Positions 46,706 to 55,489 of a stretch of DNA of 64,000 nt are shown here, piece by piece. The position numbers and the translations under genes are program-made. Below the pieces are notes generated by a model that was not told the DNA's origin, made no database searches, and was given only the letters and a program-made list of their open reading frames with translations. Location of the stretch: contig NZ_CP035300.1 of assembly GCF_004114615.1 (NCBI RefSeq), positions 2,108,001 through 2,172,000 on the forward strand, written 5' to 3'. Numbering within the stretch: position 1 is the first letter of the stretch; every line of letters starts with the position of its first letter. The DNA is from Dyella sp. M7H15-1 (lineage in GTDB: Bacteria; Pseudomonadota; Gammaproteobacteria; Xanthomonadales; Rhodanobacteraceae).

Positions 46706-48063
46706 TTCTTTCCAGTATCGGGTTTCAGCGCCTCTAGCAAATCCAGCGTGTAGTTCATTTGCGCGTCGATCACGTAAAGGCGATTGAATTGATGGAGGTA
46801 ACGCTCATAAACACGAGTGTATTGAGCCTCCAGAGCGGTCTCGCGCTTGCTCAATTGATCCTGAATCTTTTCCATCGAATCCTGGCGAGACTGAATCTGA
46901 CCGTTGGTGGTGGACAGCCAGCTATCCAGATAGCCCTCGAATTTACCCAGCAAACCAGTGCTGCTGTCACCAAACAGCTTGTCCAGCGCGGCTGGGTCGG
47001 CCGCCAATGCTTCGTTGAACTTGACAGTATCGAACTTGAGCACGCCGGTGCGATCAGTGGAGATGCCGAAGTCCAGCAGCTTTTGGCCCTCTACGCTCTG
47101 GCGCAGCATGTCGCTCAAGCGTTGCTGCAAGGTGCGAATCCCCGCATCGCCCGCCATGGGGCCGGCCGAACCCGGTGTACCGTTACCGGCATAAGCCAGA
47201 TCATCCAGAATTTTCTTGAGCGCGTTGTAGGCGTCAACGAAGGACTTCACATTCTCTTCGGTTGAGCTTCCGTCGCGCGAAATGGTCAGCATCAGCGCGG
47301 GGTCGCCCGCATTCATCGCCTGAGTGAAGGTGACGCTGACACCCTGGATGCCGGTGAAGGTATTGGCGCTTTGCTCCACTCGCGTGCCGCCTTCGCCACC
47401 GATATAGAACACCGCATTGCGCGCCGCGGTCATTTCGTTGGCGCCATCCAACGCATTGCGTAGTCCGGCATGGCCAATGCCGTTGGTATTGAGGCTGATT
47501 TCGCCCTCTGTGCCGGCCTGGCCAGAACTGAGCACTAATTGCTGTTCGCCGTTGACCGTGACCACCGACGCACTGACCTTGCCACGGTTGCCCACCGCTT
47601 CATTGATGGCGCGCGCCATTTCGGCCGAGGTGAGGTTACCGTCGGCATCGGCCCTGGCGTCGGTCAGATCGACCTCGAAGCTCTCGCCATGACCCAGTTC
47701 GACGACCAGCGTCCCCGCCTCATCCACCGGCACCGCGGGAATGCCCTGCACGGAAAGCTGGTGCGATGTCGCTAATTGCTCGACAAAGAAGGCGTAGCTT
47801 CCTGGCTGTGCGCTGCTGCCGACGGACACGGTGCCCATGTTGGTATTCGACAGCACGCCCTGGTACTTGATCATGCCACCCGCCGAGGATAGGCCCGTCA
47901 AGGCGGCCTGAAAACCGCTCAGCGCGCTGCGCAGCTTGGTCAACGCATCGCTGGCACGGGTTGCGTTAGCCTTCTGCGCATCCAGCCGGTCAAACGCATT
48001 CATCATGAACAGCTCAGCGAAATACAGCGCGTTTTCAGTAGGTTTTTGTGGATTGACGATCAT
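46702..48063 (-). CDS. fliD: Flagellar filament cap protein FliD (LafB type)
   Basis: A 453-residue cap that folds flagellin at the filament tip. N- and C-terminal coiled coils (ARSDALTKLRSALSGF-like and SRQDSMEKIQDQLSKRETAL) bracket the beta-rich head (about 90-330). ATG 48063 overlaps fliJ by ATGA, chosen over a longer frame inside fliJ. As in lateral FliD proteins the N-terminal D0 segment is short. Confidence 0.9.
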   Translation of the reverse strand: MIVNPQKPTENALYFAELFMMNAFDRLDAQKANATRASDALTKLRSALSGFQAALTGLSSAGGMIKYQGVLSNTNMGTVSVGSSAQPGSYAFFVEQLATSHQLSVQGIPAVPVDEAGTLVVELGHGESFEVDLTDARADADGNLTSAEMARAINEAVGNRGKVSASVVTVNGEQQLVLSSGQAGTEGEISLNTNGIGHAGLRNALDGANEMTAARNAVFYIGGEGGTRVEQSANTFTGIQGVSVTFTQAMNAGDPALMLTISRDGSSTEENVKSFVDAYNALKKILDDLAYAGNGTPGSAGPMAGDAGIRTLQQRLSDMLRQSVEGQKLLDFGISTDRTGVLKFDTVKFNEALAADPAALDKLFGDSSTGLLGKFEGYLDSWLSTTNGQIQSRQDSMEKIQDQLSKRETALEAQYTRVYERYLHQFNRLYVIDAQMNYTLDLLEALKPDTGKK

Positions 48064-48536
48064 GACGTGCTTCCGTTTGCTGGATAGTGGATTCCATGTG
48101 CATGGAGACGGGCGCGGGACCATGCCTGCGTGGCAAGCTGATCTTGTTGCTTCTGTTCGCGCGTGTGCTGTTGTTGATGCAGCGCGTGGCGCTTGTTTTG
48201 CAGTACATGACCAAGGCTGCGATGCTTCAGGGCGGCCGTGATCAGAGCCTGCCGGCTGACCTCGATGTCCGCATCGTGGCAGGCCAGGTCGCGGCGATGG
48301 TGGCTGATCAAATCGATCAGCGATGCCTTGTAATGCGCACTGTTGCTGGACAACACCGGGCAGCCCATGTCCGAGGCGGCGGCGGTGGCCAGCAGGTGCT
48401 CCATGCGCTCCAGGTTATTCACATAGCGCACGCGCACGGCCTGCTGGCTCGCTAGCTCGCTGGTGAGCCGATCCACGTCGCGTTCGCGCAGTTCGACCAG
48501 CCGCGACAGACTGTTTACGGTGCGCTCCGTGTTCAT
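48060..48536 (-). CDS. fliJ: Flagellar export protein FliJ
   Basis: A 158-residue antiparallel coiled-coil protein that forms the stalk in the FliI ATPase ring and binds FlhA. Charged heptads (LVELRERDVDRLTSELASQQ; QNKRHALHQQQHTREQKQQD) and position right after fliI support it; sequence conservation is low as usual. Confidence 0.8.
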   Translation of the reverse strand: MNTERTVNSLSRLVELRERDVDRLTSELASQQAVRVRYVNNLERMEHLLATAAASDMGCPVLSSNSAHYKASLIDLISHHRRDLACHDADIEVSRQALITAALKHRSLGHVLQNKRHALHQQQHTREQKQQDQLATQAWSRARLHAHGIHYPANGSTS

Positions 48537-49888
48537 ATCAGCAGCGCTTCCATCTGCTCCATCGACGTGGCAAACGGCGCGGCTTCGTGCATGCCTTGCT
48601 GCAAATAGGCCGCCATCTGCGCGTGAAGTTCGACCGCGCGGTCGGTCCGTGGATCGGCGCCGGCCACGTAGCCGCCCAGCGGGATCAAGTCGCGCACCTG
48701 CGCGTACCGGCTGAGCAGGTCACGCCATTCGCGCATGCTGCCAAGATGTGATGCCGACACCACGTGCGTCATGCAGCGACTGACCGAACGCGTGACATCG
48801 ATCGCGGGATAGTGACCTTGCGCAGCAAGATCGCGCGATAACATGATGTGGCCGTCGAGAATCGCTCGCGCGGTATCGACCACCGGATCCTGCTCGTCAT
48901 CGCCTTCGGCCAGCACGGTGTAGATCGCACTCATACTGCCTGGTCCTTCGCCGTTGCCAGCGCTTTCCACCAGTGACGGCAACAGGCCGAACACCGACGG
49001 TGGATAGCCGCGTGTCGCAGGCGGCTCGCCCAAGGCCAGTGCCATTTCACGCTGCGCCATGGCGTAACGGGTCAGCGAATCGACCAGCAGCAACACATTG
49101 CTGCCATGGTCGCGGTAATGCGCGGCAACGGCATGACACAGTTCGGTGGCCATCAGGCGCATCAGCGGCGATTCGTCCGCCGGCGCCACCACGACCACCG
49201 CTTTCTTCAAACCTTCCGGACCGAGCGAATGTTCGATGAACTCGCGCACTTCGCGCCCACGCTCGCCGATCAATCCGACGACGACCACATCGGCTTCGGT
49301 CTGCCGCGTGATCATACCGAGCAAGACACTCTTGCCCACGCCACTGCCGGCGAACAGACCCACACGCTGCCCGCGACCCAGGGTAAGCATGCCGTTGATG
49401 GCGCGCACACCGACATCCAGCACACCCGATACAGGTTGCTTCTTCATCGGGTTGACGCGTGGCGGATGCAGGTTGAGCGGCTGATCGCCAAGCAATGGCC
49501 CCAGGCCATCGATCGGCTCGCCCAATCCGTCGATGACGCGACCGCGCCAGGTGGGGCCGATATGCAGACGGCGCTCATCCGAATCGGCCACCACGCGTGC
49601 GCCGGCCACTAGGCCGTGCTGCTTGCGGAAAGGCATGAGGTACGACACGTCGTTGCGGAAACCCACCACACGCGCATCCAGCCAGTCACCAGACGTGGTT
49701 TCGATACGCGTGCGCTGTCCGGTCTCGAATGCGTAACCAGTCGCTTCCAACAAGATACCGGATACGCCACTGAGCCTTCCTACTTCACGGGCGACCGGAA
49801 CGTCGTCGAGTTTAAACGCCTGCCCTAGCATGTCGCGCGGACTACGCGACATGCTAGGGCAGGCGTTTTGGTTCAGTGAACGGATCAT
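48533..49888 (-). CDS. fliI: Flagellar export ATPase FliI
   Basis: A 451-residue AAA-type ATPase related to F1-beta. Walker A GLFAGSGVGKS (about 172-182), VVGLIGERGREV, Walker B VLLLVDSLTRYA and the RGYPPSVF loop are present. The start overlaps fliH by ATGA. Codons 7-25 lie in a perfect 24-bp-arm palindrome (49814-49868), so the N-terminal 20 residues may be an inverted copy of later codons; Met 13 or Met 20 could be older starts. Confidence 0.93.
   Translation of the reverse strand: MIRSLNQNACPSMSRSPRDMLGQAFKLDDVPVAREVGRLSGVSGILLEATGYAFETGQRTRIETTSGDWLDARVVGFRNDVSYLMPFRKQHGLVAGARVVADSDERRLHIGPTWRGRVIDGLGEPIDGLGPLLGDQPLNLHPPRVNPMKKQPVSGVLDVGVRAINGMLTLGRGQRVGLFAGSGVGKSVLLGMITRQTEADVVVVGLIGERGREVREFIEHSLGPEGLKKAVVVVAPADESPLMRLMATELCHAVAAHYRDHGSNVLLLVDSLTRYAMAQREMALALGEPPATRGYPPSVFGLLPSLVESAGNGEGPGSMSAIYTVLAEGDDEQDPVVDTARAILDGHIMLSRDLAAQGHYPAIDVTRSVSRCMTHVVSASHLGSMREWRDLLSRYAQVRDLIPLGGYVAGADPRTDRAVELHAQMAAYLQQGMHEAAPFATSMEQMEALLI
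49814..49868. repeat. Perfect palindrome inside the 5' coding region of fliI
   Basis: Arms 49814-49837 and 49845-49868 are perfectly complementary over 24 bases (starting AAACGCCTGCCCTAGCATGT) with a 7-base loop. The arm nearer the gene body continues smoothly into fliI coding sequence (RDMLGQAFKLDD), so the outer arm looks like its inverted copy. In mRNA it would form a very stable hairpin about 20 bases after the start codon. Confidence 0.85.
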
Positions 49889-50526
49889 TCAACCCCCGTC
49901 TCCGCGAACATCACGGCGTGGATCTGTTCAATGCATGCGGCAAGGCGTTGCGCGCAACCGACATCCAGTTCGCGGTCGCCCGCGCTGATGCGGCATTCGC
50001 CGGCTTCCAGTTGCGGATCGGGAACGAGTCCGTAGCTTTTGGCGCGTCGTGGCGCAGCCTTCAACACGCGCTGATAGTCGTTCGGATGCAGGCGCACCTC
50101 GACCGTTTCCGCCGGCTTGGGGAGTTCGGCCAGCGCTTCGTCGATCAAAGCCAGGATTTGCTTCGGCGCGGTTTCCAATTCCGCACGAACGACCTGCCGA
50201 GCAACCTGCTCGACCAACGTAACTAACTGCTCCCGCGATGCGGCTTGAAAATCTTTCTGCATCTGGCCGAAACCAGCCACCACCGTTTCCAACGGTTCGC
50301 TGATAGCGTCGAACGCCGCACGCGCTTCACGCGAAGCACGTTCGCTGCCCATCTTACTGCCCTCGGCATAACCGGCCGTATGACCCTCGTCGTAGCCGGC
50401 CTTACGGTATTCCTCCAGCACCTCTTCCGTCAGTGCCGAATCGGCGGCTTCGGCCTCGACCAGCGCGTGCGGATCGGCTTGCAGACGTGCAAGCGACGGA
50501 AAGTGATGGGTGCGATAGGCTTTCAT
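49885..50526 (-). CDS. fliH: Flagellar export ATPase regulator FliH
   Basis: A 213-residue stator-like protein that dimerises and tethers FliI to FliN. Gly-spaced helix YRKAGYDEGHTAGYAEGSKMG (about 42-62; landmark) is characteristic, then EQVARQVVRAELE and the conserved VEVRLHPNDYQRV. ATG 50526 shares one base with the fliG stop (TGATG); the longer open frame lies inside fliG. Confidence 0.9.
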   Translation of the reverse strand: MKAYRTHHFPSLARLQADPHALVEAEAADSALTEEVLEEYRKAGYDEGHTAGYAEGSKMGSERASREARAAFDAISEPLETVVAGFGQMQKDFQAASREQLVTLVEQVARQVVRAELETAPKQILALIDEALAELPKPAETVEVRLHPNDYQRVLKAAPRRAKSYGLVPDPQLEAGECRISAGDRELDVGCAQRLAACIEQIHAVMFAETGVE

Positions 50527-51569
50527 CACACCACATCCTCCGCCAACAGTTGCAGGGTCACTTCGTCTTCGGCCGCCATGTCGCGCAGCCGCGCCATGAT
50601 CTCGCGGCGCGCTTGGTCGACGCGACTGAGCGGCATGGAAGGTGTACGACGCAGCATGTCTTCGAAGGCCTGCACCTGACGGCCCGGCATGGCGCGCATG
50701 AGCGCTCCTTGGATTTTCGGATCGGCACCCTTGAGCGCGACGCCCCACAGCTCGAAATCGGTCTGTTCGAGGATGGCGGCAATAGTGGCGTCGTTCTGGT
50801 AGGCGAGGATCGGGAATTGGTAGATGCGGTCTTCCACTTGCGACACCACCTCCGGATCGTGCGCGCGCAGCAGCTCCACCACCTGGGCGCGGTCGCCTGG
50901 CATGCGGTTGATAATGTCGGCGGCCTGGCGCACGCCTTCCACCGCCGTGCTCTGCGTGCCGAGGTTGTCGATGCAGTCATCGACCACGGCCTCCAGGTCA
51001 CGCAGCAGTTCGTGGTCGATTTCTTTCAACTTGGCAATCTGCAACAACACCAGATCGCAGCTTTCCGACGGGAGCGCATGGATGACCTGGCTAGCCTGTT
51101 CTGATGGCAGGAACGCCAGGAACATGGCCTGCATTCGCACGTGCTCGCGCGACAAGCGTTCAGCCAGCCATTGCGGTTGCGCCCACTGCAGGCGCGCCAT
51201 CTTGGGACCGATCACATCACCATAAATGTGGTTGAGCACGCTGTTGGCGATCACGCTGCCCAGCGCCATGTCCAGCGAACGTTGCAGGAATTGGCGGGAC
51301 GCGCCGCGCACGCTGCTCTGTTCGCGGAAGGCGTCGAAAAAGTTGCCGAGGGTGTCCTGCACCGCATCCACCTTCACGCCGTTCATGCGGGCCATCACCA
51401 AGGTGACATCCAGCAGTTCTTCGCGTGACAGGCAGCGCAGGACAGCGGATGCCGCTTCTTCACCCATGCTGAGCAAGGTGATCGCCGCACGCTCGACCGG
51501 ACTCAATGCCACGCCGCGGGCCGGCGCATCGAACAGATTGCCGAATTTGTGGTTGATCGAGTTATCCAT
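50526..51569 (-). CDS. fliG: Flagellar motor switch protein FliG
   Basis: A 347-residue switch protein with armadillo-like N, M and C domains. Family marks: LSPVERAAITLLSMGEEAAS, the EHVRMQAMFLAFLPSEQASQ middle hinge (EHPQ-like motif altered to REHVRMQ) and the torque helix near DFELWGVALKGADPKIQGAL. ATG 51569 overlaps fliF by 8 bases. Confidence 0.93.
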   Translation of the reverse strand: MDNSINHKFGNLFDAPARGVALSPVERAAITLLSMGEEAASAVLRCLSREELLDVTLVMARMNGVKVDAVQDTLGNFFDAFREQSSVRGASRQFLQRSLDMALGSVIANSVLNHIYGDVIGPKMARLQWAQPQWLAERLSREHVRMQAMFLAFLPSEQASQVIHALPSESCDLVLLQIAKLKEIDHELLRDLEAVVDDCIDNLGTQSTAVEGVRQAADIINRMPGDRAQVVELLRAHDPEVVSQVEDRIYQFPILAYQNDATIAAILEQTDFELWGVALKGADPKIQGALMRAMPGRQVQAFEDMLRRTPSMPLSRVDQARREIMARLRDMAAEDEVTLQLLAEDVV

Positions 51570-53184
51570 GTTTGCGAATCCACGGTTTGATGACGTCAGC
51601 GACACGCTCGGGGGCCTGCGCGGCGAGTACCTTCAGATGCTCGACCAGCACGTCGGCGCTGGAACCAACCGGCGGCAATGGGATCTCGTCTTCGGTCAAC
51701 AGCGAGGACGTCTGTGCAGTCGTCGCTATGTCGGTCTTGAGCGCGTCGCCCTCAGCCACGTCTACGGAGTTGTCGTGGATTTGTGGGTTCTGATTCACCA
51801 CCCATTGACGCAGGATCTTGATCAGCGGACGCAGCACCAGCAGGAAGATCAGCAAGGCGAGCAGCGCATAACCCGTGTAACCACCCATGGTCAGCATGTG
51901 CTCGGGCTGCTTCCACCACGGCAAAGGCGCATCCACGGCGGGCATGTGGAAATCGAGCGCGGAGACGGTGAGTTGGTCTTCGCGTGCTTCGTCCCTGCCG
52001 ATACCGCTTTGCAGGATGCTTTCGATCTTGCCGAGCTGCTCGGACGTCCACACCTTGCCATCCGGCGAAGCCGCATTATTCAACACCACGGCGACGCTGA
52101 CACGCTTCACACGGGTCGGTGCACGCTTGATCTGCACCACGTTGCGGTCATACACATATTGGCGCGTGATGGCATTGCGCTTGGAAGTCGGCTCTTTCTT
52201 GTCGTCCGCCGCTTGCACGTTGTTGCTGGTCGGATTGGGGCGATTGGAAAGCGAACCGGGCACCCCCAAGGCCATCTGGCTGTTGTCCTGTTCGTCGCGT
52301 GTGGCTTCGTTGGTGATGCGCGGATCTTCGCCGTACTGCTCGTGCATTTCCTCAATGCGGTCGTTATCGGTTTCCACCATCACGCTGGCTTTGAAATTGC
52401 CTTCGCCCAAGCTCTGGGCGAGCAGGTCGCGGATATTGCGCAAGGTCTCTTCGCGCACGCGCGCGCCGACTTCACCATCCATCACGGACAAGTCGTTGGG
52501 ATCGATGGTGGAAGAAAGGTAATTGCCATGCTGGTCGATCACTGCCACTTTCGCGGGATCGAGATTGGCCACGCTGCCCGATACCATGCCGATGATGGCA
52601 CCGATCTGCTCTTTGCTAAGCTTGCGCCCCGGCTTGAGTGTCAGCACGACCGACGCCGAACTCTTGTCGCCGTCGCTGAAAATGAAAGAAGAAGACTTGG
52701 CGATCGACAGATGCACGCGCGCCGATTCCACCGGATCCAGGCTCATGATGCTCTTGATCAGCTCACCTTCCAGGCCGCGGCGAAAGCGCACGTCCTGCAC
52801 GAACTGACTTACGCCGAGCGGATCACTCTTGTCGACCTGCTCAAGCCCTTCCGGCAAGCGCGCCACGACACCCTTAGCGGCGAGCAGCATGCGCGCACGG
52901 CTGAGCTTGGATTCAGGCACCAACACCTGGCCGCTTTGCGGGTGAAGGCGAAAGGGAATGTTTTCCGATTCCAGCACCGACATGGTTTCCGACGCGGACA
53001 CATCTTCACGCGCACCGAACAGCGGCTTGTAGCTGGCATCGCTACGCCACATGAACATCATGGCAAGCGCGGTAAGACCCATCGCCAGCACGAAAATCGG
53101 CAGCAGCTTCACCAGCGTGGCGGAAGAAGGCAGCTTGACGCCCTTGCCAAACCCGGAAGCCATGGTTTTGAGTTTCGCGATCAT
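51562..53184 (-). CDS. fliF: Flagellar MS-ring protein FliF
   Basis: A 540-residue ring protein. Helix about 28-48, ring-building motifs (YKPLFGAREDVSASETMSVL, VPESKLSRARMLLAAKG, FVQDVRFRRGLEGELIKSIM; short landmarks), a periplasmic domain, second helix about 425-447, and a cytoplasmic tail (LKVLAAQAPERVADVIKPWI) that binds FliG. Confidence 0.95.
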   Translation of the reverse strand: MIAKLKTMASGFGKGVKLPSSATLVKLLPIFVLAMGLTALAMMFMWRSDASYKPLFGAREDVSASETMSVLESENIPFRLHPQSGQVLVPESKLSRARMLLAAKGVVARLPEGLEQVDKSDPLGVSQFVQDVRFRRGLEGELIKSIMSLDPVESARVHLSIAKSSSFIFSDGDKSSASVVLTLKPGRKLSKEQIGAIIGMVSGSVANLDPAKVAVIDQHGNYLSSTIDPNDLSVMDGEVGARVREETLRNIRDLLAQSLGEGNFKASVMVETDNDRIEEMHEQYGEDPRITNEATRDEQDNSQMALGVPGSLSNRPNPTSNNVQAADDKKEPTSKRNAITRQYVYDRNVVQIKRAPTRVKRVSVAVVLNNAASPDGKVWTSEQLGKIESILQSGIGRDEAREDQLTVSALDFHMPAVDAPLPWWKQPEHMLTMGGYTGYALLALLIFLLVLRPLIKILRQWVVNQNPQIHDNSVDVAEGDALKTDIATTAQTSSLLTEDEIPLPPVGSSADVLVEHLKVLAAQAPERVADVIKPWIRKHG

Positions 53185-53199
53185 GCTTCAGGCCGCCCC

Positions 53200-53517
53200 T
53201 TAGACCTGCATCTTGATGATGTCATCGAAAGCAGCCATCAGCTTGTTGCGCACCTGCATCATCATCGAGAAGGACAAGTTCGCTTCCTGGCTGGCCAGCA
53301 TGGCTCCGATCAGGTCGTCACTTTGTCCGGATTCGACCGCCGAAACCTTGAGATGGGCCGCGTGCTGCTGGCCATCCATATGCGAAACGGCATGCTTCAT
53401 CGCCTGCGCGAAACCCACACCCGACTCACCGTTGACGCCCGGCGTAAAACCCGAGGTCAAGCTCATACGCGAGGCGGTAATGGCTTCCAGCATCGGACTG
53501 GACAGTTCGATCTTCAT
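53200..53517 (-). CDS. fliE: Flagellar hook-basal body protein FliE
   Basis: A 105-residue rod adaptor joining the MS ring to the rod. The conserved end ANLSFSMMMQVRNKLMAAFD followed by IIKMQV is diagnostic. It is the first gene of the block; about 100 bases separate it from the divergent HTH gene. No sigma-54 or sigma-28 promoter consensus is seen there. Confidence 0.92.
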   Translation of the reverse strand: MKIELSSPMLEAITASRMSLTSGFTPGVNGESGVGFAQAMKHAVSHMDGQQHAAHLKVSAVESGQSDDLIGAMLASQEANLSFSMMMQVRNKLMAAFDDIIKMQV

Positions 53518-53618
53518 GAGGAATCCCGGCGAAAAATAGGCGATTTGAGGTAACGGAGCGCATTGTCCCGGCCGGGATACCGGGTCGTTAGCAATCTCAA
53601 ACGAATTTCAACCCTGAT

Positions 53619-53822
53619 ATGCGGGCTGATCTGATGATCGCGCTCGAGAAACAGATGAAGGCCCAAGGATTGACGCAAACCGCAGCAGCCAAGGTTCTCG
53701 GCGTCAGCCAGTCGCGGGTATCCGACATTGTGCGTGGCAAGGCTGAAAATTTCAGCCTGGACATGCTGGTCACCTTCGCCGCTCGCATGGGCAAACCCGC
53801 ACGGATCGTGCTGTCACCCTAA
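53619..53822 (+). CDS. Short HTH protein, antitoxin-like (N-terminally shortened)
   Basis: A 67-residue Xre/HigA-like DNA-binding protein: RADLMIALEKQMKAQGLTQT, AAKVLGVSQSRVSDIVRGK, FSLDMLVTFAARMG. Full-length relatives, antitoxins paired with RelE/HigB toxins, have about 25-30 more residues before RADLM; here a stop lies 11 codons upstream with no start between. No toxin gene adjoins, so it is probably an orphan remnant. Confidence 0.65.
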   Translation: MRADLMIALEKQMKAQGLTQTAAAKVLGVSQSRVSDIVRGKAENFSLDMLVTFAARMGKPARIVLSP

Positions 53823-53869
53823 TCGAATCGCTTAAGCGAGTGACACACGCGTGACTGTGGTGTTGTTTG

Positions 53870-54060
53870 GCCTTGCGCGTCACGCCGAGCCTCGCGTTGA
53901 GAAAGAATCGCCCGTTGCGCCCTTCCTCGATTGGGGTGCACTCACTTCACCGGCGCCATCCATGAACGGCTTGGAGATTCGCCTCGATCTGGGTGCCGGT
54001 CTGGCGTTGACGATCGCGAGGCGCTGATGTTTTTCCCCGAAGGTCAGATCCGGATCACTT
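53870..54060 (+). pseudogene. IS66-family insertion sequence scar (end of tnpA, start of tnpB)
   Basis: A frame ending NGLEIRLDLGAGLALTIARR then TGA resembles the tail of the IS66 accessory protein TnpA, and the following ATGTTTTTCCCCGAAGGTCA opens as MFFPEGQIRI, the usual start of IS66 TnpB. After ten codons similarity stops. No transposase (tnpC) or terminal repeats are present. Confidence 0.6.
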
Positions 54061-54232
54061 TCCACATCGCCGACTTTGAATGGCAGACAACGTCCGTAGG
54101 AAGCTTATATGTGTCCTGTTGGGACTCCGTCTTTGCCATGCTCTGTGCGCGGACACCACATGCCACACTGCACAGAGCCAAGCCAAAAATTTGAATGAAG
54201 CGGTGCATATCAATTTCCTCGCATCCTATAGG

Positions 54233-54249
54233 GCATCCGATTACACACA
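54233..54249. repeat. GCATCCGATTACACACA repeat
   Basis: This 17-base word is identical to the outer arm of the palindrome at 58189-58205, 4 kb away, with a one-mismatch inverted copy at 58400-58416. Here it occurs as a single arm next to the BP74 gene's terminator. Confidence 0.55.
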
Positions 54250-54265
54250 GGAGGCGAGTGCCTCT

Positions 54266-54292
54266 TAAAAAGGCCCCGCTTCGCGGGGCCTT
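54266..54292 (-). terminator. Rho-independent terminator after the BP74-domain gene
   Basis: On the minus strand GGCCCCGC pairs with GCGGGGCC around GAA, followed by TTTTT. It lies 63 bases past the stop at 54355. Confidence 0.88.
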
Positions 54293-54354
54293 CGCTTGGT
54301 GTAAGCGAATATTCAAGACCTTCGCCCGTCACCGCGAACATGTGCCCTGCTTCT

Positions 54355-54834
54355 TCATTGCGCCGGGTACGGATATCTAATTTCCCGAACGAAACGAGAA
54401 TCCCACGGACACCAAATACCCTTCTGCAGAAAACCGCTACCGGGAACACCTACAAGGTCCAAATGCTCTTCGACTTCAAACGCTGTCGCGCTACAGTGTT
54501 CAATATTATTACTGAAAAGCTTGAGAGAGTCTGGATTGAGGTGAAAAGGGTATTCCTCATTGTAAGCAACCCTTCCTCTTACAATCTTCCCTTCTATATG
54601 CACCGGATCACCATGCCAAGTGTTACCTTCAATAATGCTTGCAATTTGATCCGCCAAAACCGGATTGTTGACAGCCACGACAAATTCATGAGGACCAAAT
54701 GCAGTCGATGCGGAATTCGTGGCGTTAGGAGTTACAAAAGAAAAATAGCGCGTCTGCGCCTGTGTGATACCCGAAAAACTCGTCGCTGCTATAGCTGATG
54801 CCAATGCTACCAGTAGCATTTTCTTCGCTTTCAT
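54355..54834 (-). CDS. Secreted BP74-domain protein
   Basis: A 159-residue protein with a signal peptide (cut after ITQAQ, about residue 27). The mature part resembles the BP74 N-terminal domain, known from eukaryotic (Hydra, Dictyostelium) and scattered bacterial proteins: EFVVAVNNPVLADQIASII, HIEGKIVRGRVAYN, FHLNPDSLKLF, VEEHLDLVG and a closing WCPWDSRFVREI. Role unknown. A strong AAGGAGGA lies 5 bases ahead of ATG. Flanked by mobile-DNA scars, it may be cargo of a former island. Confidence 0.7.
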   Translation of the reverse strand: MKAKKMLLVALASAIAATSFSGITQAQTRYFSFVTPNATNSASTAFGPHEFVVAVNNPVLADQIASIIEGNTWHGDPVHIEGKIVRGRVAYNEEYPFHLNPDSLKLFSNNIEHCSATAFEVEEHLDLVGVPGSGFLQKGIWCPWDSRFVREIRYPYPAQ

Positions 54835-54966
54835 ACATTCCTCCTTGGAGAGAGCACAAAGTTTTCGTCACTACTCGTAGGTCTACGAGCCGCCTTAGGC
54901 TAGGATGCACGACGTAGTCACATCGTGATCGATCGCACGCATTTTTTAAGAGCACGCGCATCAAGC

Positions 54967-55350
54967 CGTCCTAAAAGCAGAGAGCCCGACCGGAACATAT
55001 GTCCACTGGTGTGGCAAATGGGTGAAGTCGGTCAAGACGAGCTGGAGGAAACTCAGGGATGTGGCAGGGCTGTCCAGATGGTTCGCGCCAAAGGTGATCC
55101 GCCATACGATGGCCACCGAGATGAGGCGCCGTGGCGTGCCTTCTTGGGAGGTCTCGGGCCAGATATCAGCCACAAGCGCGCCGGCACTTCGGAGATCCAT
55201 GCCAAGTTCGATCCGGATTATTTAGGGAAAGCGGCGACGGCGCTGGAAGCGATGATGCAAGACCTTGCCGCGCTTGTACCCAAATTAGCCTGGGTCATAG
55301 CGGGGCCAGTAAAAAAAGCCAGCTTCCCAAGCGTTGACACAACCTCTTGA
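54967..55350 (+). pseudogene. Dead tyrosine-recombinase (phage/island integrase) C-terminal remnant
   Basis: A frame from 54967 reads YVHWCGKWVKSVKTSWRKLR then VIRHTMATEMRRRGVPSWEV, the catalytic R-H box of tyrosine integrases. After SGQ (about 55160) the frame shifts; the continuation SHKRAGTSEIHAKFDPDYLG lies one frame over to 55350. The catalytic Tyr (normally EIYAKYD) is His. The N-terminal half is gone. It ends 18 bases from the tRNA-Val 3' end, the normal home of such integrases. Confidence 0.8.
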
Positions 55351-55368
55351 AAAGACTGGCTTTGAATA

Positions 55369-55443
55369 TGGTGGGCGGTACAAGGATCGAACTTGTGACC
55401 CCTTCCATGTCAAGGAAGTGCTCTACCGCTGAGCTAACCGCCC
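55369..55443 (-). tRNA. tRNA-Val (anticodon GAC)
   Basis: The minus strand folds as a cloverleaf: acceptor GGGCGGT with ACCGCCC, D-arm TAGCTCAGCGGTAGAGC, anticodon stem CTTCC/GGAAG with loop TTGACAT, T-arm GTCACAAGTTCGATCCTTGT, and an encoded CCA at 55369-55371. Its 3' end points at the integrase remnant. Confidence 0.97.
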
Positions 55444-55462
55444 GGGAGCCGCGAAGTATACG

Positions 55463-55486
55463 GGAACGAAATAGGGCTGAAAAGGC
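55463..55486 (-). repeat. 24-base motif just past uvrB, shared with lptG 3' end
   Basis: This is the second copy of the motif at 17543-17566 (22 of 24 identical), 3 bases beyond the uvrB stop codon on the minus strand. Confidence 0.55.
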
Positions 55487-55489
55487 TGC

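Noticed and set aside
51226-53553. 775-codon plus-strand open frame
   Set aside because: It is antisense to fliF, fliE and part of fliG, whose products are clearly recognisable; its His/Arg-rich translation matches nothing and reflects GC-rich codon bias.
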